Below are positions 31,999 to 43,768 of a stretch of DNA of 64,000 bases, piece by piece. This DNA comes from Phlebotomus papatasi (taxonomy: Eukaryota; Arthropoda; Insecta; Diptera; Psychodidae): assembly GCF_024763615.1 (NCBI RefSeq), contig NC_077223.1, forward strand, positions 19,654,001 through 19,718,000, given 5' to 3'. Position numbers and translations under genes: made by a program. The notes under the pieces are model-generated. The model saw only the letters and a list, made by a program, of their open reading frames with translations, ran no database searches and was not told the origin of the DNA. The number at the start of each line of letters is the position of its first letter. Positions within the stretch are counted from its first letter, which is position 1.

Positions 31999-34900
31999 AT
32001 GAAGATGGCTGGGAAAAAGAATGCAATGGATATGGATAATTTGGTGAAAATAGTTACTTTTGTATGTGGAATAATTTTTCCAAAATATCCCCCATACACA
32101 TTCCCACTGTTTCTCTTGGCACAAACAGTGATCCGGTGCCGGAGGCTCCGGACACGATTACCGCACAAAAGGCGGTATAGATTGTGCCCTATGCCAAATG
32201 GTTTAAGTGATGTTCTGCAGAAGGACAGTATCGTCCAGTCAGATCATGCGGTATTTGTGGGAAAGAGCATTTACAGGGAGTTTGTGCCACATCCCGAGAT
32301 TCCTTGGGTCAATTTGACCATTTTGATGGAGAGCAGGAAGAAGGGAGATGAGAAACAGAATGGAATTGTTGGGAAGATTCTCAGTAGGCAGAATACATCG
32401 ATGCTTGTGCCGATTGTTGAATTGCCAAATTGTCAGGCTGGTGTGATCTTTATCAAGGAATCCATCTATGGCAATCACTTGACTAAGTACAAATTGTTGG
32501 AAAATCACGCGTTTTCTGTGGCACTTGGCGAATTCCAAATGAATCACAATGTGCCACAGATAGCCACAAAAGCCACAATCGCACTGATAAATGTACCTTT
32601 TGAGCTGCCGAATGAATTGGTGGATACAATTTTGGGCAATTTTTTTGAGAAACCACGATTTATCTATCGCAATAATACCTACAGTGTTAATTTGATTGAA
32701 GATGTCTTGAGATCTTCCTGCTTCTCCAGGCATCATCATATCTTTAGTCGCCTGAAAAAACTCCATTTTCGTTGCGTCAGTCTCGAATCCAAGAGCAACA
32801 GCTACGAAAATCATGCAATTATCCTGAAGAATTGTACAAGTCTTCAGCAAATTTCGTCTGTTAATCTCTCCGTGCCTAAACAGAGACTAAATGACCTAGC
32901 TTTTGCCAATATCTGCCCAGATGGCTTGAAAAAATACTTTGATGCCCTCAGAGGTTCACTAGAGCCTTTTCTAAATGAAAGGCGGGCTTCCTTATTGGCT
33001 GCTAGGAATATTCATCCGACATTTCTCCTCCATGGTGAAAGGGGATGCGGAAAGAATAGCCTAGTCACAGCTCTGGCCAGCAGTCTAGGCATTCATCTCT
33101 ATTCCGTTGACTGTGCAGAGATTGTCAGTTCAATTTCGGCTCAAACTGAGACAAAATTGAGACTGGTACTGGCGAAGAGCAACATTTGTCATCCTCTTAT
33201 TATTTGTCTTCAAAATTTTGAGGTAAGATTTTTTTGTGTATGCTTTCTTGACAAGAAAAATGTTATTTTCAGAATTTTATTTAGTTATTGATTTTATTTA
33301 ATATTTAAAAATATAATATATGCAATATTCTCAAATTATTCATAAAATATTCGCAGAATTTACAAAATATTCTTAATATTCATTGAATAAGTGTTACTGT
33401 GTTATCACACTTGCACATTAAAATTTTAATGTGATTCACATTAAATGTCGCTGGTGAGAGTCCAAATGTGTAATTTGTGTGTTCATTTTATATTCAAAAT
33501 TTGATCTATTTGTTGATAAAAAGGTAGACTTGGCCAGCAAAATTTGATATAAATTTATTTATAGCATTATTGCGAAAAATTGATGCGAATTTCTCTTTAA
33601 TTTTTTAATGTGAAAAATATTTGTGCTTTATAGGTAAATTTAAACTTATTTTTGCAGGCCAAGCTCACTTCTTTATCAATAAATAGAAAAACCCCAAATA
33701 TTAAGTGACTCAAAGACACAAATGACATATTTGGACGCTCACAAGCGACATTTAATGTGAATCACATTAAAAATTTAATATGCAAGTGTGATAACCCCGT
33801 TAGTGTCATAAAGTCGGTAAAATATCCAAATTATTTACACAATGGCTTCAATTCTGAGACCAAGATCAAGATCAAAATTTAAAGTTGCCAAATATTTCCT
33901 ATGGCATTGATCGGTCTCAAATTTTAGTATGTTATAGCTGGTCCTTAGGGCTTTCGATCAATACCAAATTGAAGGTCCCCGACCCCCTTGACCCGAGCTA
34001 TAAGAGTCCAAAAAAATTATTAAAATGGCCATAACTCCGATTCTAATTGTCCGAATTTAAAAAGTGAGGGCCTTTTGGAGAGCTCTCGTGAAATGTCACT
34101 TCTCCTTCTAACATCGCAAGTTCATAAAACTACCGCTAGGGGCGCTTCTTTTAAAAAGAAGATTTTTCAATTTTCTAAATTAAATAACTCAAAAATTCCT
34201 TTGTGCATCGGGCTGAAATTTTAGTATGTTGTAGCCGCTGATTATATCTATCAAACAAAAAAATACTTAAGTCGATCCATAACCCCAGACCCGAGCTATA
34301 AGGGGTCAAAGTTTGAATATTGACCGGCCTCTATCTCCTATTCTAATTAACATTTTGAACTAAATTTTGGGTTTTTGGTTTCGTTTCGATGAGCACTTTC
34401 AGATGGAAGTTCAAAAAGTCACCACAGGTGTCGCTGTGATAGCGTCAAAATTTATCGAAATTCAAAGTCACTTTTCTCAAAAACGGCATTGTGCAAGTTA
34501 ATGAAATTTTAGTATGTTGTAGTCCAGTCTAGGACGTTTCCAAAATGGTGCGTAAGTGCGCTGTGGTTTGAATAGAACCGGAGATATGAGGGGTCAAAAT
34601 TCACGAAATTAAAAAAAAGCATATTTCCGGTTCTATTTGACCGATTTTGATGAGTGAGGGCTTAAACGAAAGATCCCATAAAATGCTACAACTTTCTAGA
34701 ATATTTGAACTTCGTAGGAGCAACGCCAGGGGCGCCACAGTCGAAAAACCAATTTCAATACCACATAACCTCAATTATCTCGACTGTCGCTGAACCGATT
34801 TTGATGATTGCTTCGATATAATTGTAGAGGACATTTGTGTCTACATTTCGTCCATACATCACTTTCCGCTCAGACAACGCTATTTGTCCGATTTTGTCGT

Positions 34901-37900
34901 TTGAATGTGAAAAAATGGATTTTTCCCATAATAACGCTTTGAAATCACTCAGATGCCAATTTGACTGCTTCTACTCAACCAAGCCACTTAAAATAGGGTT
35001 TCAAATGGAAAGTCTCACAAAATACAACAATTCTTTGATATAGTTGAAGTTCACCAAATGAACACTTGGGGCGCTCTGGTCGAAAAAACGAGTTCAGAAA
35101 AAAACAACGTCGATTATCTCGGCTTCTGATTAATCGATAAGATCAAGTTCTATGGCGAAATTATAGAGAACATTCTGGTCTACATTTCACCCATATATCA
35201 CTTTTCTGTCAGTTCATCCAAATCCTTGATATTTTGGTTTAAATACAAAATTTGTATAATTTCACGAATTTGATTCAAGATAACTGAATGATGTCTCCTA
35301 ACTTCAGCTCTAAATCGAATTTGCATGCATTCCGAGTTAGCTCACATTAAGAATCTCACCTACATAAGCCGGTTAGGATTATCTGTCCTTTTCATTCTTT
35401 AATAATTTTTTGCTCAGACAATGCCATATGATCGATTTTGGCGTCTTGAAATCTCGAAATATTTTTTTCTAGAATTAGAAATCTTGAAATCCACACGGTG
35501 TGTGTTTTGGTTTTCAAGATTCCAAGACATTTGACATCTTGATCTTGATTTTTGATTTCAGAATATCAAAATTTTGAAATTTTCTAGATGTTGATCTTGG
35601 TCTCAGAATGGAGCGCAATTACATTAATATTCTCAAATTGTTCACTAAATTCGCGATACAGGAAGTTCCGGCTTGAGAGAAAATGGACTAAAAGAATTTG
35701 ATATGAATTGCCTACTTATTGGGAGCTTATTTAATAAAATAATTTTTGTAATGCCCCTAAATGTATGCAAATATTTTTCACGTAATAAATTTGAAATACA
35801 CTTTTTATGAAACGTTGACGCTGAAAATAGGCTGAAAAATTGACGACGAAAATACCTTGAACACATCACAGCGTTTTCATAACTTATTCCAAAGATATCT
35901 CCTGCAGAAATGCAATTTTTACTGTGTCACTGGAGTAAATTCGCGGGCTTTTTTCGGTCCAGAAAAATTCTTTGAAAGCGGAACTCCCTGTAGTTTCATA
36001 AAATTCATAAAATATCCGAATTATTCATACAGAATTCTTAATATTCACTCAATATTTACAAAATATTCGTTTATTTATCCAATATTAGGAATATTTTTAA
36101 AAAATTTCGTTACATTATATTCGTAATATATAGACAATTTTGCCTTAAAATTTCATTCATTGTTATGCCCCTTGTATTGTACAGTGCTTATTGGTGAATA
36201 TTGACAGGGGATTCACAGAATCTCTACTAGAGTTCAAGTGCAGTTGATTCAAAACAAATTGTAAATAGTCGCAAACGTCGCAAAATTCTGCGTAAATGCA
36301 GTTGCACTATTTAGTGGTAATTTTGATGACTAATCGAATACAGGGTGAGGAGAACATTTGATTATTTTAATTCATCATTTTGTTATTTTATTTAAAAGAA
36401 AATTAAGAACTTTTGCCCATCGCAGTATTTTAATAAATATTACCAATTTAAAGAATATTTCATGAAAAAAGAACTACAAGTCAATTTAAATTTAAAAGAG
36501 GTTATGATACTTCATCAGAGGAGGCTGTGCCTAGTATATCTATCTAAACTAAACCAATTTTAACATGTTGCATTTTATCTGTCAACTACAAGGTGTTTTA
36601 TGCATCTTAAATTGCATTAATTGCAAAGGAAGATGTTTAAAAATTAGGCCCAAATTCTCATATTCTGAAACCAAATAAAAATAAATAATGCTGCATACTT
36701 ATCGTGAGTCATAAGACAAGGCCGCAGTCTAAGTCTCTAGTAATCAGACTTTGTGCTTAAATAAAGTACGACTTATAAAACACAATTCTATCTGTATGAA
36801 GGCTTAATAAACCTTCCTCATTGACTGATTAATTCTTGAGCTAAGCTTTGATAAGTTTGTCCGTATTATCTGTAATTTACATGCTTATAATTTACGCCCA
36901 TAAATCATTTAGGAATCTCACGCAAGTATATAACAGAATCATATTTCTTAAATTCAGTTTTTGAGATTTACTTTTTATTGCTTGAACTTCACAGGGAGAG
37001 CAAAGTTTTTGATACCCAATTTTTGCCATATTTTTCCATAAATAGTTTTCGAAAAATAACGGAACGTTTGTCCATCCATCTATCTAGTCGTTACCAGAGG
37101 CCAAATGAATAAAGATATAAAATAGAGGTATTCGGAGACCCCTCCAATAAGTTCATCTTTACGTAATTAACATGATCTTAATCCTGCCTTAATCCCTTTG
37201 AAAAATCTTTTTTTAAATGATTTTTCAAGGTTGAATGCTGTTTGAATATAAGTCGATTAGGTCAAATTCGAATTCATTAGACAGATGTTTGAGTTTCTGA
37301 CAAGTTTAAAAGTGATTATCATCAGTTAGTAACCGGCATTAAGTCGATTATAAACCGATTGTACATTTTTATTCGAAATCCAAGCTATTTCATGATATAA
37401 ATCGTCTCAAATCGGTTTAAAACGAAAATTATTATAAAAAAACGAGGTTGCAAAGCGTTCTATGCTTTGCAAAATACTTGACTTAAAAATTATAACTCAA
37501 AACTTCTTTTGCACAATTAACTCTTTCGCGTCTTTAGGGTAATGTCATGACTCGGGGAAAAAGGTTTTTTTTGTGTATTTACATTAATTGAAATCTATCT
37601 GTTCGTGCACGACATCATAATAGAAGGATGTAAGATTCTTGGCTCATTTTCTCAAGACTCCAGTTAGATTTCTATTAATGTAAATAGCCAAAAAGAAACA
37701 TTTTTTCCCGGATCATATATGACCCTAAAGACGCGAAAGAGTTAATCGTTAACAAATGGTTGATAACTAGTTCAAATTGTCAGAAATTCCAAGACCGTTT
37801 AACCTGCCTGAACATGATCCTATTCAGTTGAGAAATACGCGATCTAGAGCTTTTTTAACCTTTGGCCTTGAAAATGCATCACTGGGAATGCTCCTCGTAT

Positions 37901-39155
37901 TTTCGTATGCAGAGGAAATGTCTGCCTAGGTAATCTTTCTAAAGGCCTCTACACATTGGGAGCAATTTTCGTCAAAAATTGCATTTTTGAAGAAAATTGT
38001 CTGCACGACATAGGTAGAAATATCAAAATTCTGTCAAAATGCAATTTTTTACGAAAATTGCTCCCAATGTTTGGAGGCCTTAATGAAGGAGCAAGGTCTT
38101 CCCGCAAGGGGATTTCTTGACATGCATTATTATTTATTTGTACGGTATGAGGTTGTTAATTCCATGCCCGTGGAATTAAGTGTAGTGACGCTCACTGCAT
38201 GCAACCGGGACACTTGCATCATAGAGCGAGTGCTCTACCACTTGACCCATTGAGTGCCCTTTAGAGGCCCTAACACCTCTAAAAATGAAGAAAAATAAAA
38301 TCAAGTTTCAATTCATGTTCTTATAGGTTAAGTCGAAAAATGTTAGGTTATGTTAGGCCTACCCTTCAAAAATCAAGACACATTTTCCGCAGCAGAAACT
38401 TTCATTCTCTGTCGGATAGGTTTTTTTAATCTATTATTTCATAGCTACAAGAGCAACCTGATCTAATTTTTTTTTTAATTTCGATGCCATCAAATTCTAA
38501 CCTTATTAATAATCGTATGGTGATAGGGGGAAGTGGGGCACCTCTGAAAGTGAGGCACCTTTGGAATTGGTATTTTTCTCCTATGTTTTAGTGGAACTGA
38601 GCCATATTAAAATGTAATTGAGCTTCACAATTTGTTTGTGCAACTAAATTATATCACGATACGGCTCAATTTTATTTAAAAATAGGTGAAAAAGCTCAAT
38701 TTCAAAGGTGCCTCTCTTTCAAAGCTGCTCCAGTTCCCCCTATATTTGTTGCACTGTAACTCATGTTGCCTATGTTGCAGTATCGTATATTCCGTGTTGG
38801 AAGAATTTGCCGATCGTAGATCGCCAAGGAACGCCATCCCCGCATTTTTATTACGTTATATTACAGTGATAATGTCTTTCTCTAGATCTAGAGACATTCA
38901 AGGGTGGTATGATAACTTTTCGATACTGTTGAATCTATAGTATCGATAAATCTATATCTCTTAGATTAAGTTAATGACGACTTTTTACGCATCATTAGGC
39001 CATTTATTGTGACATTCTTAAGAAAATGTAATTGTTGCTAAATATCTATATTAGCTACAAAAAGTACTGCTATCGTTTAAATTTTTCAGAATCGACAGTC
39101 GATACTATCGAAATCGAAAATAAGTTATCATGTCACCCCAGATCTTTGCACTCTC

Positions 39156-39242
<87 letters not shown>

Positions 39243-41870
39243 ATAGTGAGCCTATATTCGAAGATTTGCAAGATGACATACAATTCGCGATCCGCGATTT
39301 TTTCGCCGATCTTCGCGGGTCGCGATTTTTTTTTGCGGATTTTCGCGGGGCGAGATTTTTTTCGCGGATTGCGTATTTTTTCACGGACTTTCGCGGGCGC
39401 GAATTTTTTCGCGGGGTGCGATTTTTATCGCAAATTTTCGCAGAGCGCGAAATTTTTCGCGGATTTTTGCGGGGCACGAAATTTTTCACAGATTTTCGTG
39501 AGGCGCGAATTCTTTCGAGGATTTTCGCGGGGCGCGAAATTATTTGCGGTTTTTCGCGGGACACGAAATTTTTCACGGATTTTCGCGGGTTGCGTATTTT
39601 TTCACTGACTTTCGCGGGGTGCGAATTTTTACGCGGATTTTCCCGGGGCGTGACTTTTATCTCGGATTTTGCGGGGCGCGAATTTTTTCGCGTATTGTCG
39701 CGGGGCGCGTATTTTTTCGCGGATTTAAGCGAGTCGCGATTTTTCTCGTGGATTTTCATGGGGTGTATATTTTTTCGCGGGTTTTCTCGGGTCGCGAATT
39801 TTTTCGCGGATTTTCGCGGGGTGCGATTTTTATCGCGGATTTTCGCAGGGCGCGAAATTTTTCGCGGATTTTCGCGGGGCGCGTAGTTTTCGTGGGTTAT
39901 GAATATCTTCGCGGATTCTCACGGGTCGCTGACAGAGGTTCTACACGGACGTAAAGTTTGAAGCTCCTATCTATCATAGTTTCCGAGATAATCGACTTTA
40001 AAGATTTTTAGACACATTTATGCATTTCTCATCCAATTTTTCTCATTAATAACGATTATAAGTTACATACAATTTAAACGAAATTTGCATTATTTATGTA
40101 TAAATATCGGTTAAGTTTGCCACAATCCGAATTTGCAACGAAGGAATCGCATCTCTATAAGCTGATCTAGGCTTATCACTGCCTTTTTTCTTTTAGAATT
40201 CTTTTTTATTATTTCATACAAATTCTTCCATAAATTCTTTCTCACCCTGTATGTTAAGAAATTCTGCGTAAATAGCAAATGCAATTAAAACTTTCTATTT
40301 TAGTGAATGATGTGACAGTGATTTAGCAAAAATTGACAATTTATGATGTGAAAATTTGATGATTAATCTATCGAATTTTGCAATTAGGAATGGATTTTTA
40401 TTTTTTGTTCAATTCAGGTGTTTGGTGTCGATAGCGAGGGAAATGACGATCAGAGGTTAATTGGTGCTCTTCAGTCGGAGCTAATAGAAAGATTTAGCAA
40501 ATCGGACCATGGGACAATTTTTTTGATAGCTTGTAGCAATCGTCGTGAGATAAAGTCCACGATTCGTCGTTTATTTCTCGATGCCATTGAAATTGAGCCA
40601 CCAGGTGTTGAGGAACGCTACCAAATCCTCAGGTGGCTCCATACAGTTTATACAATGCGTCATGATGTGTTTAATGAGAAGGATTGCAAGGGGGTGCAGG
40701 TGTTTAGTACACGATGGGGCAGATTGCACAGGGAGACTGATAGGGCTTTCAGGGGAGTTGCTGAGAAGACAATTGGGTTTTTGTATGGGGATTTGAAGAC
40801 GTTGTATGTGAATGGGAGGAAAAGTGGTTGGGAATCTGGGTATCTGACAGAGGAGCATTTTGCCGGGCATTTGAATGAGATGCAGGAACAGTTTTCTGAT
40901 AGTATGGGAGCACCGAAGGTGCCAAAGGTACTTTGGGATGATATTGGGGGATTGGCAAAGATTAAAGATGAAATTCAGAATAGTATTGGCTTGCCACTGA
41001 GGCATGTTCACTTAATGGGTGGGAATTTGAGACGCTCGGGGATTTTGTTGTATGGACCACCGGGAACGGGAAAGACACTTGTGGCTAAGGCAGTGGCCAC
41101 AGAGTGCAATCTCAATTTTTTGGCTGTACAGGGTCCGGAATTGCTGAATATGTACGTGGGACAGAGTGAACAGAATGTCCGGGAAGTGTTCACAAGAGCT
41201 CGTTCTGCGGCTCCATGTGTCCTCTTCCTGGACGAATTGGACTCTCTGGCGCCAAATCGGGGAGTAGCTGGGGATTCTGGAGGGGTTATGGATCGGGTGG
41301 TGAGTCAATTGTTGGCCGAAATGGATGGGATGGGAAATGATGGGCAAAAACAAATTTTCATATTGGCTGCAACCAATCGTCCTGATCTCATTGATCCGGC
41401 TCTCTTGCGTCCCGGACGCTTCGATAAACTCTTCTTCGTGGGACCCTGCATCACGTCTGAGGACAAATTGGCCGTCCTCGAGGCTCAAATGAAGAAATTC
41501 AACCTCGATAAAAGTGTCAAATTGAAAAAAATTGCCGAAATGCTAAAGAGTGAAATGACTGGAGCTGATATCTACTCAATCTGCTCAAATGCCTGGTTGA
41601 GTGCGGTGAGAAGGACGATAGCGGCTACAAAAGGTGGTAAGTCATAATTTATGCTGATGAGAATTTTATCTAAAACACGGGGGATTTCCTTATTGATTGC
41701 TCTCTCTCTCTTATTGTGCCACAGGAAAGTCCCAGTTAGATGAATTAACTGGAAAGTCCGTTGTTGTTTGCATGGAAGACTTCAAGAATGCTATTGGTAA
41801 ATTTGTGCCATCAATCAGTAAATCCGATTTGGATTATTTCAACAATTTAAGGGATAACTTTGGGTCTTAG
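31999..41870 (+). CDS. Pex6: Peroxisomal biogenesis factor 6 (PEX6), AAA+ ATPase
   Basis: Exons 31999-33222, 40418-41636 and 41725-41870 encode 862 residues counted from the ATG at 31999, right after a CTGTTTCAG acceptor. A further 5' exon is likely, so the true start is uncertain (in-frame ATGs also at 31963, 32005, 32020). The N-terminal half is diverged. D1 has a weak P-loop (GERGCGKNS, residue 346) and no canonical Walker B, as in other PEX6 proteins. D2 is canonical: VPKVLWDDIGGLAKIKDEI, Walker A GPPGTGKT (621), pore-loop region NMYVGQSE, Walker B VLFLDELDSL (Asp680/Glu681) and SRH ATNRPDLIDPALLRPGRFD. With PEX1, PEX6 forms the heterohexamer that pulls ubiquitinated PEX5 out of the peroxisome membrane. 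The splice across the 7.2 kb intron restores FE|VFGVD in phase 0. ATTAAA at 41902 may be the poly(A) signal. Confidence 0.94.
33401..33795. mobile_element. MITE with about 62-bp inverted ends in the large PEX6 intron
   Basis: Left arm 33401-33463 (GTTATCACACTTGCACATTA, then ATGTGATTCACATTAAATGT and CGC) is mirrored by the right arm 33733-33795 with few changes. The arm itself contains the palindrome AATGTGATTCACATT. No coding capacity. Confidence 0.8.
33890..34800 (+). repeat. Diverged tandem repeat of about 290-bp units
   Basis: The phrase GAAATTTTAGTATGTTGTAG occurs near 33920 (one variant), 34223 and 34505. Each is followed by a segment like CCCGAGCTATAAGGGGTCAA, a TCTAATT / TCTATTTGACCGATTTTGAT segment, and a gene-poor end with GGGGCGC. 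At least three diverged units can be lined up, and weaker traces run to about 35200. It is in the 7.2 kb PEX6 intron. Confidence 0.65.
35657..35992. mobile_element. MITE with TACAGGGAGTTCC ends, uninterrupted copy
   Basis: It starts TACAGGAAGTTCCGGCTTGA and ends GCGGAACTCCCTGTA, giving TIRs of about 14 bp, and is 336 bp long. It aligns with both outer parts of the nested locus at 42292-43963 and so shows what the empty site there looked like. Confidence 0.8.
37518..37744. mobile_element. TTAA-flanked MITE with about 40-bp inverted ends
   Basis: The left end TTAACTCTTTCGCGTCTTTA, continuing GGGTAATGTCATGACTCGGG, is mirrored at the right end (GACCCTAAAGACGCGAAAGA then GTTAA). TTAA at both edges is the piggyBac-type target. 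It is 227 bp, without coding capacity, in the large PEX6 intron. Confidence 0.8.
37942..38082. mobile_element. AAGGCCTCTACACATTG MITE, copy 1
   Basis: Left end AAGGCCTCTACACATTGGGA and right end TCCCAATGTTTGGAGGCCTTA are inverted over about 60 bp through GCAATTTT-CGTCAAAAATTG. A second copy is at 51087-51230. A SINE starts at its right edge. Confidence 0.8.
38083..38266 (-). mobile_element. tRNA-derived SINE (complete copy)
   Basis: Read on the minus strand, it begins with a tRNA-like promoter: an A-box-like GGGTCAAGTGGTAGAGCA at about 38233-38250 and a degenerate B-box region GCAAGTGTCCCGGTTGCATG. It then has a family body (TTAATTCCACGGGCATGGAA) and the 3' segment GTCAAGAAATCCCCTTGCGG. The same body and 3' segment occur in the nested SINE at 42440-43768. 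Edges TTTGGAGGCCTTA and TTTAGAGGCCCTA look like a slightly diverged target-site duplication, including the end of the adjacent MITE. Confidence 0.75.
38524..38742. mobile_element. AGGGGGAAGTGG hairpin MITE, complete copy
   Basis: The ends TAGGGGGAAGTGGGGCACCT and (reverse-complemented) TAGGGGGAACTGGAGCAGCT pair along most of the element's 219 bp, around an inner segment ATTATATCACGATACGGC. TA lies at both edges. A half copy is at 1089-1200. Confidence 0.8.
39151..39240 (+). repeat. (CT)n microsatellite
   Basis: About 88 bp of nearly pure CT dinucleotide sits immediately before the CG-rich minisatellite in the large PEX6 intron. Confidence 0.95.
39287..39945 (+). repeat. CG-rich 29-bp minisatellite
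   Basis: The consensus unit is AATTTTTTCGCGGATTTTCG followed by CGGGGCGCG. About 22 units follow in tandem, with most units 29 bp and substitutions throughout. The CGCG density is unlike any other part of the window. The array stays open in several frames on both strands, giving Arg/Phe-rich or Lys/Arg-rich translations (FADFRGARFF-like). These are repeat artefacts, not genes. It is in the 7.2 kb PEX6 intron. Confidence 0.9.
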
Positions 41871-42437
41871 ATTTATTCACAAGGTATGTTGTTTTGTTTT
41901 TATTAAAAAAAAATGTACTTACGGTTTGGTATAAAGAGTTCTTTTTTATCTTTGCTCTTTGATCCCAAAGATCTTTCCGAAAATTTTGAATACAAAAAGT
42001 TTTGTCAGAAAGATGTTCATTTATACAGAAAATTAAAAACTTTTGATAAATTGGAAAATAACATCCTTTTGACAAAATTTTAACAAAACTTAGGTGACTG
42101 CTTCACAAACTTTTTCTTTCAGAATGTTATGAAGGGAAGGATTTTTCACTTGTTTATTAAAAAGTTTTTTTAAACGATGCTATTTCTATAAAATTTATGA
42201 TTTTTTTGTGAAATTTGGAAGGAAATTCTTTTTGACACACTTTAGACAAACAATTTACAAACCTTTTTTTGTGAGTACGCAAAGTCCATTATACAGGGAG
42301 TTCCGGCTTAAGTGAAAACGGACTGAAAGAATTTGATATAAATTGCCTACTATTGGGAGCTAATTTATATTTTAAAAAATCATTTTTTTAAATTCCCCTA
42401 AATGTATGCACATTTTTTCACGCGGTATAATTGAAAG

Positions 42438-43768
42438 TGTAATTGAAACGCAAGTGACCCGGGTTCGAATCCCCTTTAGGTCACCAGGAATTTTTCTAGT
42501 GTTAAAGGTGTTCGGATTGCATCCAGGGAGCTTCACTGCACTTGATTCCACGGGCATCGGACTGACAATCTCATCCCGTACAAGAAAAAAATTACAGTCG
42601 AGTTCCTCAAATTTGAACGACGGTTGAGTTCAAAATGTAAAATTTGAGGTTATGTGAAGAAAGTTTTGCATAGAGTGGCATTTTTCTCTGGTATTTCCTC
42701 AATATTATCGTTTTATATTAACTTCCGCAACAAATTCCATCTATTTCACAATAAATTACATTGATATATTCTCTAAAGTTGTTTATCTTAATTTAGAGAA
42801 GATGCATTTCATATGAATTCCGTTACATTTTTGAAAATATTGTTCAAATCCCGTCAAATAATATCTGCAGATATCTTTAAGATTTCTGTAGAGAAAATCT
42901 ACACCTCTACAGAATATCTGCAGATAATTCTGTAGATATTCTTACGAATTTTATTTGGGCTTGGGACAAAATTCGTCAGAATATTTCGGCAGATTTTGTG
43001 ACGAATCTCTGACGAATTTCTGTAGATATTCTGCCGATTTTCTGTAGATTTTTTCTACATTCCAGACTTTCCAGACAAGATGTGTCAGAAGAGATGGAAA
43101 AATTTTTCACTGAAGTTTGCAAAATTCAATAGAGTTATTTTTTGTGATATCACGGTGTTTATATAAAATAAAGAATTCTGCGACGCCGTGTTACAAGTAG
43201 AGAAAAGTGAAGTGAAAACTTTAAGCAGAGTATCGACCTAAATTTCGTGTTTTTGTATCATTCCATGGGCGATTTTTAAAAAATTAGTATTTTTGCTCGC
43301 ATCTTTTTACTTATTTAAAATGTTTAATCGGTAATGCTTGTTAAGCAGAGCATACCATTTTCTTTATAACTCCTACAGTTTCTACATAAATCAACAATAT
43401 TTTTGTGAAGTAATGGACACTATGCCGATTTTCTCGGCAGAAATTCTACCGAAAATCTGTAGATTTTCTGCAGAAATTCTGCCGAAAATCTACAGATTTT
43501 CTAGCAGAAATTCAGCAGAAAATCTACAGATTTTCTCTGAATACACTGGAATATACCGTTAAAATTCAAAAAACCTCAGAGTAAAATCGGCAGGTAGAAT
43601 AATGATTTGACGGGATTTGAGGAGTGAGAAATGTCATCTACACCCCCCAAATGTTCAAATTTGAGGAACTCTACTGTATAATGTATGTCAAGAAATCCCC
43701 TTGCGGGAAGGGCTTGTTCCTTCATGGAATGTTGTGCCAGCATTATTATTATTATTATCATTGAAATG
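42438..43768 (+). mobile_element. tRNA-derived SINE, interrupted, middle layer of the nest
   Basis: The left part contains a B-box-like GGGTTCGAATCCCC followed by the body CTTGATTCCACGGGCATCGG seen at 38083-38266. The 3' part, GTCAAGAAATCCCCTTGCGG, resumes at 43687 and ends in an (ATT)n tail at 43742-43759. ATTGAAA on each side (42431 and 43761) is a plausible target-site duplication. The A-box half is missing, so this copy is 5'-truncated. Confidence 0.7.
42593..43678. mobile_element. Non-autonomous TA-type DNA transposon, inner layer of the nest
   Basis: The left end TACAGTCGAGTTCCTCAAAT and right end (reverse complement) TACAGTAGAGTTCCTCAAAT give about 27-bp TIRs with TA. It is 1086 bp. 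The interior has self-complementary arrays of TCTGCAGAAATTCTGC and AATCTACAGATTTTC type at 42860-43050 and 43425-43535. No transposase frame is seen. Confidence 0.75.

Noticed and set aside
32239..32850. 203-codon minus-strand frame
   Set aside because: It is antisense to the first large PEX6 exon, whose sense frame joins in phase to clear AAA+ domains. The antisense translation has no family features.
39032..39954. Long open frames on both strands (284, 208, 136 and 120 codons) rich in Arg/Phe or Lys/Arg
   Set aside because: They are translations of the CT microsatellite and the 29-bp minisatellite. The same pattern appears in several frames, and none has a recognisable domain or splice context.
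42450..42485. GGGTTCGAATCCCC resembling a tRNA T-arm
   Set aside because: There is no acceptor stem or D-arm upstream. The downstream body matches a SINE, so it is tRNA-derived and not a tRNA gene.
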